From contig NZ_SMAK01000003.1 of assembly GCF_004346195.1 (NCBI RefSeq), forward strand, positions 310,001 through 374,000: DNA of 64,000 nucleotides, written 5' to 3'. Source of the stretch: Tepidamorphus gemmatus. Lineage in GTDB: Bacteria > Pseudomonadota > Alphaproteobacteria > Rhizobiales > Tepidamorphaceae. Position 1 is the stretch's first letter, and each line of letters starts with the position of its first letter. Below are positions 30,798 to 39,745 of this stretch, piece after piece. The notes beneath the pieces are model-generated. The model was not told where the DNA came from. It saw nothing but the letters and a program-made list of their open reading frames with translations, and did no database searches. The position numbers and the translations under genes are program-made.

Positions 30798-31169
30798 TCA
30801 GGGGCAGGGGAGAAGCCGGACCGGATCGGCCCCGCCCACGAGCTCGGCGAGGCTGCGGCATCCTTCCGGCTCGGTGCACAGGCTCCAGTCGCCGGCCATC
30901 GCGGTGTCGGCCCGGCGCAGCACGATCTGCGTCCGCGTGTCGTCCCGCGGATGCCAGACATACCAGCCGTCGACGAGCCGCGCCTCCGGGGCCGGCTCCA
31001 TGCCGGCGCCTGAGCCCTTGAGCCGCACGGTCTCGAGCACGAGGCGGTCCGCCTCGACCCGCCAGTCCTCCTGCCACGGGATGCGTTCGACCGTGTGCAT
31101 CCAGGTAAGCGTGAAGGCCGTTGCGGCGATGCGCGCCGCGGCGACGGCGCTCGCCAGGCACACAGCCAT
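30798..31169 (-). CDS. DUF1850 protein, accessory of the TRAP transporter
   Basis: A 123-residue protein with one N-terminal hydrophobic segment and the DUF1850 pattern: MHTVERIPWQEDWRVEADRL, RLKGSGAGMEPAPEA, WYVWHP. DUF1850 is known as a partner of TAXI-type TRAP transporters, fused to or next to the large permease. Here it is a separate gene that begins 3 bases after the permease stop codon, so it belongs to the same operon. Its biochemical role is unknown. Confidence 0.8.
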   Translation of the reverse strand: MAVCLASAVAAARIAATAFTLTWMHTVERIPWQEDWRVEADRLVLETVRLKGSGAGMEPAPEARLVDGWYVWHPRDDTRTQIVLRRADTAMAGDWSLCTEPEGCRSLAELVGGADPVRLLPCP

Positions 31170-31172
31170 CGC

Positions 31173-33278
31173 TCAGCCTGCCGAAACGGCCGCCGCGCGG
31201 CTGCGGCGGTTGCGCCACCACACCCAGCCGACGAAGGCGAAACAGGCGGCAAGGCCGATCTCGTCGGTGATCGGCAGGGCGACGATCAGCAAGGCGGCCC
31301 CGGCGAACGCCCACAGCCGCTCCCACCAGGCGAGCCTGACGCCAGCGAAGCCGATTGCGGTCGCCCCCCACAGCGAGATCGCCAGCAGCGCCTTGAAGAC
31401 GTTGTAGGCGACCGCCGGCCAGAAGCCGATCGCCGCGGCGAGCGGTCCGCCCGGCTGCAGCATCAGCGTCGGCGCGTAGACCGCCATGTAGGGGATGACG
31501 AAGCCGGCGATGGCGACGCGCACCGCCTGCACGCCGATCTTCATGCCCGATTCCTTGGCGATCGGGGCTGCAGCGAAGGCGGCCAGCGCCACCGGTGGCG
31601 TCAGGTCGGCCATGATGCCGAAATAGAAGACGAACATGTGGCTGACGATCAGCGGCACGCCGAGATCGAGCAGAGCGGGGCCGGCGATCGACGAGGTGAT
31701 GATGTAGTTGGGGATCGTCGGGATGCCCATGCCGAGGATCAGGCAGGTCAGCATGGTCAGCACCAGCGACAGGAACAGCGAGCTCTCGCCGATTGCCACG
31801 ATCACCCGGGCGAAGGTGGTGGCGGTCCCGGTCAGCGCCAGCACGCCGATGATGACACCGACCAGCGCGCAGGCGACGCCGACGGGCAGCGCGTTCTTGG
31901 CGCCCTCCGCGAGGCTTTCGACCGACAGCTTCAGCGTCTCCCGTCCGCCTCTGGTGAACAGATTGGCCACGATCAGCAGCCCGATCAGCAGCACGACGAT
32001 GTTGATGCCGAATCGGAAGAACTGGCTCGCCGCCAGGCCGAGCGCCACCCAGAACACCATTCTCAGTGCGATCGGTCCGAGCCGGGCGGCGACCGGCACG
32101 CCGAGGATGATCAGCATCGTCAGCGCCAGGCCGAGCGTTCCGGCGAACAGCGGCGTGTAGCCTGAGAACAGCAGATAGACGAGCGCGGCCAGCGGCAGGA
32201 TCAGATACCAGCGCCGCCGGAGCGCGCCGAGCGCGCTCGGCAGTTCATCGCGCGGCAGCCCCTTCAGACCGAGCCGGCCGGCTTCCAGATGCACCATCCA
32301 GAACACGGTGACGAAGTAGAGGATCGCCGGCACGATTGCCGCCGTCACAACCTCGACATAGGGAACACCGATCGTCTCGGCCATGATGAAGGCGACAGCC
32401 CCCATCACCGGCGGCATGATCTGGCCCCCCATCGAGGAGGTCGCCTCGACGCCGCCGGCAAAGGCCGGACGGAAGCCGAATCGCTTCATCAACGGAATGG
32501 TGAACTGCCCGGTGGTCACCACATTGGCAACGCCCGAGCCGTTGATCGTGCCCATCAGACCGGAGGAGACGACGGAGACCTTGGCCGGGCCGCCACGTGT
32601 GTGGCCGACCGTGCCCATGGCGACGTCGGTGAACAGCTGGATCATCCCGGCCCGCTCCAGGAAGGCGCCGAACAGGATGAACAGGAAGATGTAGGTCGAC
32701 GACACATAAGTGGGCGTGCCGTAGATGCCCTCGGTGCCGAGGAACAGGATCTCGATGATCTGTTCATAGTCGTAGGGGCGATGGCCGAAGGGCGGCGGCA
32801 GGAGGTGACCCCAAAGGCCGTAGGCGAGGAACAGCCCGCAGATGATCGGCAGCGCCGGGCCCATCATCACGTAGCCGGCGAGGAAGACCAGCGCGACCGC
32901 GACGGTGCCAACGACGAGATCGACGTCATTCGGCGCGCCGGCGCGCTCGATCACGATCTCGACGTAGAACACCCAGTGGTAGAGGCCGATGGCGAAGCCG
33001 GCGATGCCGAGACCCGCGAACAGGGCGACGCGCCAGCCGGCCAGTGGCGCGCGGTTGGCGACGAGCCCGAACAGCAGCAGCATCAGGAAGCCGACATGCA
33101 CCGCCCTGACCACCTGGCTCGGGATCGGTGAATAGGCGGCCGTCCACAGCTGGAACAGCGAGAAGGCGATGGCGACCGCAAACAGGATCGCCGCGCCTGG
33201 CCGGGGTCCCCAGGCCCAGTGCTGGGTCTCCCGCGGTGCCGTCGCACCGTCGGGCGCCGCGATGCGTGCTGCGGTCAT
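31173..33278 (-). CDS. TRAP transporter fused permease (DctQM type, TAXI system)
   Basis: A 701-residue membrane protein with many hydrophobic helices. It fuses the small DctQ-like and large DctM-like TRAP subunits, as in the TAXI class. The DctM part shows GLMGTINGSGVANVVTTGQF, FAGGVEATSSMGGQIMPPVM, GMGIPTIPNYIITSSIAGPA and DLTPPVALAAFAAA, all typical motifs. Uptake is driven by an ion gradient with the binding protein encoded upstream. The ATG at 33278 was chosen; the open frame extends further but without a domain. Operon: TAXI receptor - permease - DUF1850. Confidence 0.92.
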   Translation of the reverse strand: MTAARIAAPDGATAPRETQHWAWGPRPGAAILFAVAIAFSLFQLWTAAYSPIPSQVVRAVHVGFLMLLLFGLVANRAPLAGWRVALFAGLGIAGFAIGLYHWVFYVEIVIERAGAPNDVDLVVGTVAVALVFLAGYVMMGPALPIICGLFLAYGLWGHLLPPPFGHRPYDYEQIIEILFLGTEGIYGTPTYVSSTYIFLFILFGAFLERAGMIQLFTDVAMGTVGHTRGGPAKVSVVSSGLMGTINGSGVANVVTTGQFTIPLMKRFGFRPAFAGGVEATSSMGGQIMPPVMGAVAFIMAETIGVPYVEVVTAAIVPAILYFVTVFWMVHLEAGRLGLKGLPRDELPSALGALRRRWYLILPLAALVYLLFSGYTPLFAGTLGLALTMLIILGVPVAARLGPIALRMVFWVALGLAASQFFRFGINIVVLLIGLLIVANLFTRGGRETLKLSVESLAEGAKNALPVGVACALVGVIIGVLALTGTATTFARVIVAIGESSLFLSLVLTMLTCLILGMGIPTIPNYIITSSIAGPALLDLGVPLIVSHMFVFYFGIMADLTPPVALAAFAAAPIAKESGMKIGVQAVRVAIAGFVIPYMAVYAPTLMLQPGGPLAAAIGFWPAVAYNVFKALLAISLWGATAIGFAGVRLAWWERLWAFAGAALLIVALPITDEIGLAACFAFVGWVWWRNRRSRAAAVSAG

Positions 33279-33381
33279 GCGAGACCCCTGACTGCCGGCG
33301 GCGCGGCGCGCGCATCGGACGGATGTGGCGGTTTCCCGGCCCGAGATGCGCCGGGCCATGATGCGCCCGTTCGGGACGCGG

Positions 33382-33408
33382 CGATGGCCGGGGCGGCCCC
33401 GGCCATCG
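33382..33408 (-). promoter_or_regulatory. Perfect 12-bp hairpin between the TAXI receptor and permease genes
   Basis: CGATGGCCGGGG (33382-33393) and CCCCGGCCATCG (33397-33408) are exact complements with a 3-base loop. The hairpin lies in the 197-bp gap of the operon. It may protect the receptor mRNA 3' end so that more receptor than permease is made, as known for other binding-protein operons; this is inferred from position. Confidence 0.6.
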
Positions 33409-33475
33409 TGTTGCACCGCCGTTCGGTCATGGCGCCGTGCCCGGTCTGCGGTCGTGCTGAGACCGGTCCGGTGAT

Positions 33476-34429
33476 CTACATCACACCCTTTTCCCGGTAA
33501 TACCGCTCCGCACCGGGATGCAGCGGGATCGGCGAATCCTTCGGCGCATTCTCCAGCGAGATCGCCCGGGCAGCCGAATGCGCCGCGACCAACTGATCGA
33601 GGTTCTCGAAGATCGCCTTGGTCATGCCATAGGCAAGGTCGTCGGACACGCCCGAATGCGTCACCAGGAAGTTGACGACCGCAGCGGTCGCGACATCCGC
33701 ATCCTGTCCGGTGTAGGTGCCGGCGGGAATGGTCGCGGCGATGTACGGCGCGCCGATCTTCGCGACCACGTCGGCCGGTACCTCGACCACCACGATGTCG
33801 ACCGACGTGGCGAGATCTCGGATCGAGGCGACGCCGAGCCCGGCCGACTGCAACGTGGCGTCGAGCTGGCGATTCTTCATCAGTTCGACCGATTCGGCGA
33901 AGGGCAGGTACTCGACCTTGCCGAGATCGTCATAGCTGATGCCGGCGGCGCCGAGGATCGCCCGGGCGTTGAGCTCGGTCCCCGAACGCGGCGCGCCGAC
34001 CGACAGGCGCTTGCCCTTCAGGTCTGCCAGCGTCGTGATGCCGGACTCCTTCGAGGCGACGATCTGGATGTAGTTCGGATAGATCGCGCCGATTGCCCGC
34101 AGCTTGTCGAGCGGCGCCTTGAAACCGGCATCCGCATTGCCTTCCCAGGCGAGCGCGACCGAATCGCCCAGTGCCAGGGCGATTTCCCCCTTGCCGTCCT
34201 GAAGCAGATTGAGGTTCTCGACCGAGGCCTTGGTCGACTGCACGGACGGCTGGACGTCGGGGATCTGCGCGGCGAACAGCTTTTCCATGGCGACGCCGAG
34301 CGGATAGTAGACGCCGGCCTGCCCGCCGGTGAGAATGTTGACGTATTCGACTGCCTTCGCGGTCAGAGGGGCGGCAACGATCGCCGCTGCTCCGGCAGCT
34401 ATCAGGATGGGGCGCTTCAAAAGGTGCAT
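33476..34429 (-). CDS. TAXI family TRAP transporter solute-binding protein
   Basis: The 317-residue periplasmic receptor starts with a signal peptide (MHLLKRPILIAAGAAAIVAA, cut after AKA). The mature part is TAXI-like: VNILTGGQAGVYYPLGVAMEK, LALGDSVALAWEG, LKGKRLSVGAPRSGTELNAR and GLGVASIRDLA. TAXI ligands known elsewhere include glutamate and aromatic or dicarboxylic acids; the ligand cannot be named here. The ATG at 34429 has a strong GGAGGAA site five bases upstream. The gene is first in its operon and divergent from an IclR regulator. Confidence 0.92.
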   Translation of the reverse strand: MHLLKRPILIAAGAAAIVAAPLTAKAVEYVNILTGGQAGVYYPLGVAMEKLFAAQIPDVQPSVQSTKASVENLNLLQDGKGEIALALGDSVALAWEGNADAGFKAPLDKLRAIGAIYPNYIQIVASKESGITTLADLKGKRLSVGAPRSGTELNARAILGAAGISYDDLGKVEYLPFAESVELMKNRQLDATLQSAGLGVASIRDLATSVDIVVVEVPADVVAKIGAPYIAATIPAGTYTGQDADVATAAVVNFLVTHSGVSDDLAYGMTKAIFENLDQLVAAHSAARAISLENAPKDSPIPLHPGAERYYREKGVM

Positions 34430-34589
34430 CAATATTCCTCCGCGTCGACGTGTGCCTGATTCTTGGAACATGCGGTTGAGCCCGGATGGGACTGTCGGCC
34501 AATCTAACAGCCGGACCGTCGCTGACAACATGAAGGTCGCCGCTGTGATCGACGTGGCGCAGGAAGATCTTGCAGTCTTGGGCATACCA

Positions 34590-34606
34590 GTTACGATCAT
34601 CGTAAC
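34590..34606. promoter_or_regulatory. Likely operator of the IclR regulator
   Basis: GTTACGAT (34590-34597), a single C, and ATCGTAAC (34599-34606) form a perfect 17-bp inverted repeat. A related half-site TTGTAAC lies 14 bases to the right. It is in the region between the divergent TAXI receptor and iclR-type genes, 43 bases before the regulator start, so repression or activation of both is plausible. Confidence 0.65.
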
Positions 34607-34648
34607 ATTGATCTCGTGATTGTAACCGCCAGGCAGGAGGTCGTTTCG

Positions 34649-35434
34649 ATGCCCCGCATCTCCGGGTCGCCGCGCGGCAGCGGCGTCCAGGCCGTGGTCT
34701 TCGCGCTGGAGATCCTCGAACTCCTCGCCCAGCGCCAGGCGGCGGTGGGGGTGACCGAGCTCGCCAAGGCGTTCAATACCACCAAGAGCCGGATGCATCG
34801 GCATCTGCAGACGCTGCTGGCCGCCGGGTACATCATCCGCGAGGAGGACACCGAGCGCTACAAGGTCAGCACCCGACTGATCGCGCTCGGCCGGGCGGTC
34901 TCCGACAATTTCGAACTGACCTCGGTGGCCCGCCCGGTGATGCGCGAGCTGCGCGAGCATCTCGGCAATCCGGTGGTGCTGTCGCAGGCCGAGCCCGACG
35001 GCGTGCACATCCTCGCCATGCTGACCGGCAAGTCCGCGCTGGAGATCGGTGTCAAGGTCGGATCGGTGATCGATTTCCACTCGACCGCGCAGGGAAAGGT
35101 GGCGCTCGCCTTCGGCGAGAAGGAGACGCATGATCGGGTGCTCGCCGGACCGCTCGAACCGCACACCGACGACACGATCACCGATCCGGCATTGCTGGCG
35201 GCGGAGATCGACCAGATCCGCGCGCGCGGCTGGGCGTCAGCGGCCAACCAGACCACGATCGGACTGAACGCGCTGGCTGCGCCCATCCTCGACGGTGGCG
35301 GTCGCCTTGCCGGCATCATCGCCATCGTCGATTCGGTGCAATACATCCCCGAGCCGCCGACCGCCGAACAGACCGCCGCGGTGACGCGGGCCGGCCGCGA
35401 GATCTCCAGGCTGCTCGGCTACCGGCCGACCTGA
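34649..35434 (+). CDS. IclR family transcriptional regulator
   Basis: The 261-residue product has an N-terminal winged helix-turn-helix (VFALEILELLAQRQAAVGVT, ELAKAFNTTKSRMHRHLQTL) and a C-terminal IclR effector domain (DGVHILAML, FHSTAQGKVALAF, GWASAANQTTIGLNALAAPI). IclR proteins bind small molecules and often control the neighbouring catabolic or uptake operon; here that is the divergent TAXI-TRAP operon. The ATG at 34649 follows CAGGAGG. A perfect inverted repeat just upstream is a good operator candidate. Confidence 0.92.
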   Translation: MPRISGSPRGSGVQAVVFALEILELLAQRQAAVGVTELAKAFNTTKSRMHRHLQTLLAAGYIIREEDTERYKVSTRLIALGRAVSDNFELTSVARPVMRELREHLGNPVVLSQAEPDGVHILAMLTGKSALEIGVKVGSVIDFHSTAQGKVALAFGEKETHDRVLAGPLEPHTDDTITDPALLAAEIDQIRARGWASAANQTTIGLNALAAPILDGGGRLAGIIAIVDSVQYIPEPPTAEQTAAVTRAGREISRLLGYRPT

Positions 35435-35881
35435 GATGAGGTCAGGTATCCCACCAGGGGGTGCGACATCGTCGGTCACCGTGCGGGTGACATCGGCGGT
35501 ACGCTCGGTGGCCGGCCACAGCGCGGTCATGCAGGCGCAGACGACCGTCTGGTTTCAGGCCGTCGGCGTGACCGGGACGACGACGCTGACCGACGGCAGC
35601 CTCGACGCCATCGGTGCCGCGCGCCCGCTGCCCGGGCTGCTGCCGGCGACCGGCATCGACGAGCTGCCATTGTCGGGAACCGGTCACCGGGACGGTCGAG
35701 GCCCGGATTGCGGAAAGGACGCGGCCGGCTTCCTCGCCCGCCGCAGGCCGTGCTGGTTCGGCGGCCTGGACTGGGCAACCGCCTGACCAGGCCCGAGGTC
35801 GAGCTGACCGAACAGGTCAATGATCCGCCTTGCTGCCGGCAGAGCCGCCTGGCCGGCAGCGCCTGTTCGCTGCGGAACGTC
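35435..35881. other. 447-bp gap without a recognisable gene
   Basis: Short open frames exist on both strands, but none resembles a known family, has a good ribosome-binding site or shows coherent composition. A perfect 9-bp inverted repeat, GCTGCCGGC (35832-35840) and GCCGGCAGC (35852-35860), lies 22 bases after the phasin stop codon and may end that transcript. Confidence 0.5.
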
Positions 35882-36253
35882 TCAATGCGGCTTGCGGTGT
35901 GCCTCGGCCGGCAGGCACGACGCGCGCACCGCCTCGCCGCTCTCCCTGACCAGGCTGCTGGTCATCGCCATCAGCTTGTTGGCCTCGCGCATGTAATCCT
36001 CGAACATCGTGCGCATGTGCTCGAGCTGCAGCTGCAGGAGTTCCGGCGGCGACTTCACATCGGTCAGCCGCGCGAAATCCTCGGCATTGGCTTCGACCCG
36101 GTGCGCCGCGAAGGCGGTGAACTCCTGCGCGAAGCGCGAGGCGGTCTCCAGGAAGCTCATCTGCAGCTCCAGCACCGTCTCCAGTGCCTCCTGATTGATC
36201 TGGAGGACGTTGGCCTCGGCGGCCGTCGCAGATCGGGATGCGGACTTCGCCAT
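35882..36253 (-). CDS. Phasin family protein
   Basis: Phasins coat PHB granules and control their size and number. The 123-residue, mostly helical protein reads LQINQEALETVLELQMSFLE, TASRFAQEFTAFAAHRVEAN, LLQLQLEHMRTMFEDYMREA and NKLMAMTSSLVRESGEAV, a heptad-like amphipathic pattern typical of the family. It is divergent from phaC with 113 bp between the starts. A GTTCG/CGAAC inverted repeat (36275-36290) lies in that gap. The ATG at 36253 has GGGAGG upstream. Confidence 0.85.
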   Translation of the reverse strand: MAKSASRSATAAEANVLQINQEALETVLELQMSFLETASRFAQEFTAFAAHRVEANAEDFARLTDVKSPPELLQLQLEHMRTMFEDYMREANKLMAMTSSLVRESGEAVRASCLPAEAHRKPH

Positions 36254-36366
36254 TGCGGGAACCTCCCTGCACTCGTTCGGTGTATCGAACACACTGATCG
36301 CCCCCCGGGCCGTTGCATTGCGCCTGATCAAAATCTCGTCACCAAAGCGGGCCTATATGTGACGTC

Positions 36367-38223
36367 ATGACGGCTGCCCGACCCACCCTTGCCACTGTTC
36401 CCGCGCCGCAGCCGGACGGCGCCACCGGCGCTGCATCCGAGCCCCGCCGATCCCCGCCCGCTCCCGACGGCCTCGCCGGGTCTCGCTACGACACGCTCGC
36501 CGGGTCTCGCTACGACACGCTCGACCGCGTCGCCCGCGCCGCGCTCGCCCGGTGGACACAGGGAATTTCCCCTTGGGCATTCGCCAGCGCCTGGGCCGAC
36601 TGGGGCGTGCATCTTGCCGCCGCACCCGGCCGCCAGGCCGAGCTCGTCCACAAGGCCTGGGCCGACGCGCTGAAGCTTGGCCTCTATGCGATCGAGACTG
36701 CTGCCGGGAACACCCCCGAGCCGCCGTTCCGACCCGATGCCGACGATCGCCGCTTCTCCCATCGGGACTGGCAGAAGCCGCCCTACCGGATGATGCTGCA
36801 GACCTATCTGGGGATCGAGGACTGGTGGCGGGCAGCGACCCGGCCGATCCGCGGCGTCAAGCGCAAGAGCGCGGCGCGCGTCGCCTTCATGGCCGACCAG
36901 GCGCTCGACATGCTGTCGCCCTCCAACTGGATGCTGACCAATCCGGAGATCCTCGAGGCGCTCAGGCGGACCGGCGGCGGCAATCTCGTCGAGGGGTGGC
37001 GCAACCTGATCGATGACATCGCCCGCCAGATCGCCGGCCGCCCGCCCGCGGGAAGCGAACGCTGGCGGGTCGGCGAGACTCTCGCCGTCACGCCTGGCCA
37101 GGTCGTATTCCGCAACGATCTGATGGAGGTGATCCAGTATGCACCGACGACGCCGACGGTACGCCGCGAACCGGTGCTGATCGTGCCGGCCTGGATCATG
37201 AAGTACTACATCCTCGACCTGTCGCCGGAGAACTCGCTGGTGCGATGGCTGGTCGGCGAGGGGTATACCGTGTTCATGGTCTCCTGGCGCAATCCCGGAC
37301 CCGCCGACGCCGGCATTGGCCTCGACGACTACCGCACCCGGGGCGTAATAGCCGCCCTCGACGTGGTCGGCAGGATCGTGCCCGATACCCCGGTCCATGC
37401 CTGCGGCTACTGCCTCGGCGGCACCATGCTGGCGATCGCCGCCGCCACCATGGCGCGCGACGGCGACCGGCGTCTCGGGACCATCACCCTGTTCGCCGCC
37501 CAGACCGATTTTTCCGAGGCCGGCGAACTGATGCTGTTCGTCGATGAGGCGCAGATCGCCCTCCTCGAGGACATGATGTGGGACCAGGGAGTGCTCGACA
37601 CCCACCAGATGGCCGGCGCATTCCAGCTTCTCAGGGCGAACGATCTCGTCTGGTCGAAGTCGGTGCGCACCTACGTGCTCGGCGAGCGCGAACCGATGAG
37701 CGACCTGATGGCGTGGAACGCCGACCAGACGCGGATGCCGGCGCGCATGCATTCGGAGTATCTGCGTGCACTGTTCCTGGAGAACCGGCTCACTGCCGGC
37801 CGCTTCGCGGTGGAGGGGCGGGTCATCGCGCTGCGCGACATCGAGGCCCCGATCTTCCTGGTCGGCACCGAGAAGGATCACATCGCCCCGTGGCGATCGG
37901 TGTACAAGCTTCACCTGTTCAGCCACGCCGACATCACCTTCGTGCTGACCTCGGGCGGCCACAATGCGGGGATCGTCTCGGAACCCGGACACCCCCGGCG
38001 CCACTACCGGATCGCCACCCGCCACGATGGCGACCCGTACCGGAGCCCGGACGAGTGGGCGGCCGTGGCGCAGGTTCGGCCGGGTTCGTGGTGGCCGGAC
38101 TGGCAGGCCTGGCTTGCAGCGCACAGCGCTGCGGAGCGCGTGCCGCCGCCGCCGATGGGCGCGCCCGACAAGGGGCTCCCGCCGCTCGAACCCGCACCCG
38201 GCAGCTACGTGCACGGCCGCTGA
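36367..38223 (+). CDS. phaC: Class I poly(3-hydroxyalkanoate) polymerase
   Basis: PhaC polymerises 3-hydroxyacyl-CoA into PHB at the granule surface. The 618-residue product has the lipase-like box GYCLGG with the catalytic Cys at about residue 349, [19 protein letters not shown], and the His of the catalytic pair in [10 protein letters not shown]. The N-terminal PhaC domain begins with [17 protein letters not shown]. Before it, the sequence LAGSRYDT is duplicated exactly in tandem. No phaA, phaB or phaR lies in the window. It is divergent from the phasin gene. Confidence 0.93.
   Translation: MTAARPTLATVPAPQPDGATGAASEPRRSPPAPDGLAGSRYDTLAGSRYDTLDRVARAALARWTQGISPWAFASAWADWGVHLAAAPGRQAELVHKAWADALKLGLYAIETAAGNTPEPPFRPDADDRRFSHRDWQKPPYRMMLQTYLGIEDWWRAATRPIRGVKRKSAARVAFMADQALDMLSPSNWMLTNPEILEALRRTGGGNLVEGWRNLIDDIARQIAGRPPAGSERWRVGETLAVTPGQVVFRNDLMEVIQYAPTTPTVRREPVLIVPAWIMKYYILDLSPENSLVRWLVGEGYTVFMVSWRNPGPADAGIGLDDYRTRGVIAALDVVGRIVPDTPVHACGYCLGGTMLAIAAATMARDGDRRLGTITLFAAQTDFSEAGELMLFVDEAQIALLEDMMWDQGVLDTHQMAGAFQLLRANDLVWSKSVRTYVLGEREPMSDLMAWNADQTRMPARMHSEYLRALFLENRLTAGRFAVEGRVIALRDIEAPIFLVGTEKDHIAPWRSVYKLHLFSHADITFVLTSGGHNAGIVSEPGHPRRHYRIATRHDGDPYRSPDEWAAVAQVRPGSWWPDWQAWLAAHSAAERVPPPPMGAPDKGLPPLEPAPGSYVHGR
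36472..36519 (+). repeat. 24-bp in-frame tandem duplication within phaC
   Basis: Bases 36472-36495 and 36496-36519 are identical. They encode LAGSRYDT twice near residues 36-51 of PhaC, in the variable N-terminal region before the catalytic domain. The identity at the DNA level suggests a recent slippage event. Confidence 0.85.
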
Positions 38224-38233
38224 GGCGGTCCGC

Positions 38234-39136
38234 CTAGCCAGCCGGCGCGGCGCCGACGAGCCCCCGTTCCCAGCCGAGCATGGCGCGCTTGCGTGTCAGC
38301 CCCCAGTGATATCCGCACAGCGAGCCGGACTTGCCCAGAACCCGATGGCAGGGCACCACGAAGGAGATCGGGTTGCGGCCGACGGCGGCACCGACGGCAC
38401 GGGCCGCCTTCGGCCGGCCGAGGCGGGCGGCGATGTCGGAATAGGTCGTGGCGCGTCCGAGCGGAATCTTCAGCAGCGTCTCCCAGACCCGGATCTCGAA
38501 GTCCGAGCCGATGAACACCACCCGCAGCGGGTCGTCGGCCCGCCACATGTCCGGCCGGAAGATCCGCGCCGCATAGGGCGCGGTCGCCGCTTCATCCTCC
38601 CGGAACGCCGCGCGCGGCCAGCGCGCAGTCATGTCGGCGAGCACCCCTGGCCTGTCCTGCGGACCGTCGGCGAAGGCCATGCCGGCCAGCCCGCGTGACG
38701 TCGCCATCACCAGCGCCTCGCCGAACGGCGAGGGATGGAAGCCCCAGACGATCTCGACGCCGGCGCCGCGCGTGGCGTACTCGCCGGGACTCATCGCCTC
38801 GTGGGTGACGAACAGATCATGCAGGCGGCCGGGTCCGGACAGGCCGAGCGCGTAGGTCGCGTCCAGCACACTCGCCGAATCGCGCAGCATCTCGCGGGCC
38901 GCATCCAGCGTGATCGCCTGCAGGAACGCCTTCGGCGTCAGTCCGCACCAGCGCCGGAACAGGACGCGCAGCCGCTCCGGCGACAGCCCGACATGGGCGG
39001 CCACGGTCTCGGTCTCCGGCTGCGCACGCCAGGTTGCGGCGATGAATTCGATGGCGCGGCGAACGTTCGCATAGTCATCGGCGCCGTGCCGATGAGCATT
39101 CGCGGCGGTCGGGGGATCGGTGAGCATCACGGTCAT
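38234..39136 (-). CDS. AraC-type HTH / methylated-DNA-protein-cysteine methyltransferase (Ada-like)
   Basis: A 300-residue two-domain protein. The N-terminal part (about 22-120) is an AraC helix-turn-helix (VAAHVGLSPERLRVLFRRWC, GPGRLHDLFV). The C-terminal part is an O6-alkylguanine-DNA methyltransferase with WETLLKIPLGRATTYSDIAA, AVGRNPISFVVPCHRVL and the acceptor Cys263 in PCHR. The Ada phosphotriester-repair domain with its zinc cysteines is absent, so it is a shortened Ada. It repairs O6-methylguanine and may regulate itself. It converges on phaC. Confidence 0.9.
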   Translation of the reverse strand: MTVMLTDPPTAANAHRHGADDYANVRRAIEFIAATWRAQPETETVAAHVGLSPERLRVLFRRWCGLTPKAFLQAITLDAAREMLRDSASVLDATYALGLSGPGRLHDLFVTHEAMSPGEYATRGAGVEIVWGFHPSPFGEALVMATSRGLAGMAFADGPQDRPGVLADMTARWPRAAFREDEAATAPYAARIFRPDMWRADDPLRVVFIGSDFEIRVWETLLKIPLGRATTYSDIAARLGRPKAARAVGAAVGRNPISFVVPCHRVLGKSGSLCGYHWGLTRKRAMLGWERGLVGAAPAG

Positions 39137-39220
39137 GGCTGGCTGGCTCCGATGCCGGTGAGCGGTCGAACCTAGCGGGTCGCTCCGCCCGCCGACACCC
39201 GATTCCGCGATGCCGCCTCG

Positions 39221-39724
39221 TCAGGCGGCCGGACCTGCCCGCGCGGCCGCCAGCGCGCCCGCGAGCGCGCGGTGGAAGTCCGCCTTCTCGCCCGGCGACA
39301 GCCAGTAACCGATCTCGATGCCCTTGCCGTGCGAGATCAGCCACAGGCGGGTGATCTCCCCGTCCGCATCGCGGTCCGCGCCGAGCCGCACCCAGTAGGG
39401 GTTGAAGCTCCAGTCCGACTGCACGCCTCTGGCCGAGATGCGCCGGACCGTCAACTCCTCCGTGCTCAGCCGCAACAGTTCGCAGGCCCGCGCCGCCCTG
39501 TAATTGGCGCGAAAGGCGAACCAGATCAGCGCGATGTCGAGACCGAAGAAGCCGAAGACCGGCCAGGCGCCCATCGCCATGAACACGATGCCGGCACCGA
39601 AGCCGACGGTCCCGACCGCCAGCATCAGCGCCAGGAAGCCGCGCTGCGACAGCGAGCGGTGCGGGGTGATCACCGCCGAGAAGATCTCGCGTCCGCGGAC
39701 CGTTGGCTGATTGGCATCGACCAT
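39221..39724 (-). CDS. DUF2244 family integral membrane protein
   Basis: The 167-residue product has two adjacent hydrophobic segments (about 31-70) and then a soluble part with ELLRLSTEELTVRRISARGV, WSFNPYWVRL and a run of charged residues. It starts TVRGREIFSAVITPHRSLSQ, the pattern of the alphaproteobacterial DUF2244 family. The function is unknown. It is divergent from nth with only 21 bp between the starts. Confidence 0.8.
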   Translation of the reverse strand: MVDANQPTVRGREIFSAVITPHRSLSQRGFLALMLAVGTVGFGAGIVFMAMGAWPVFGFFGLDIALIWFAFRANYRAARACELLRLSTEELTVRRISARGVQSDWSFNPYWVRLGADRDADGEITRLWLISHGKGIEIGYWLSPGEKADFHRALAGALAAARAGPAA

Positions 39725-39745
39725 GTGCGCCAATATAGAGACGAA

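Noticed and set aside
35436-35786. A 116-codon plus-strand frame after the IclR gene
   Set aside because: No family resemblance, no ribosome-binding site, and overlapping frames of similar size on the other strand.
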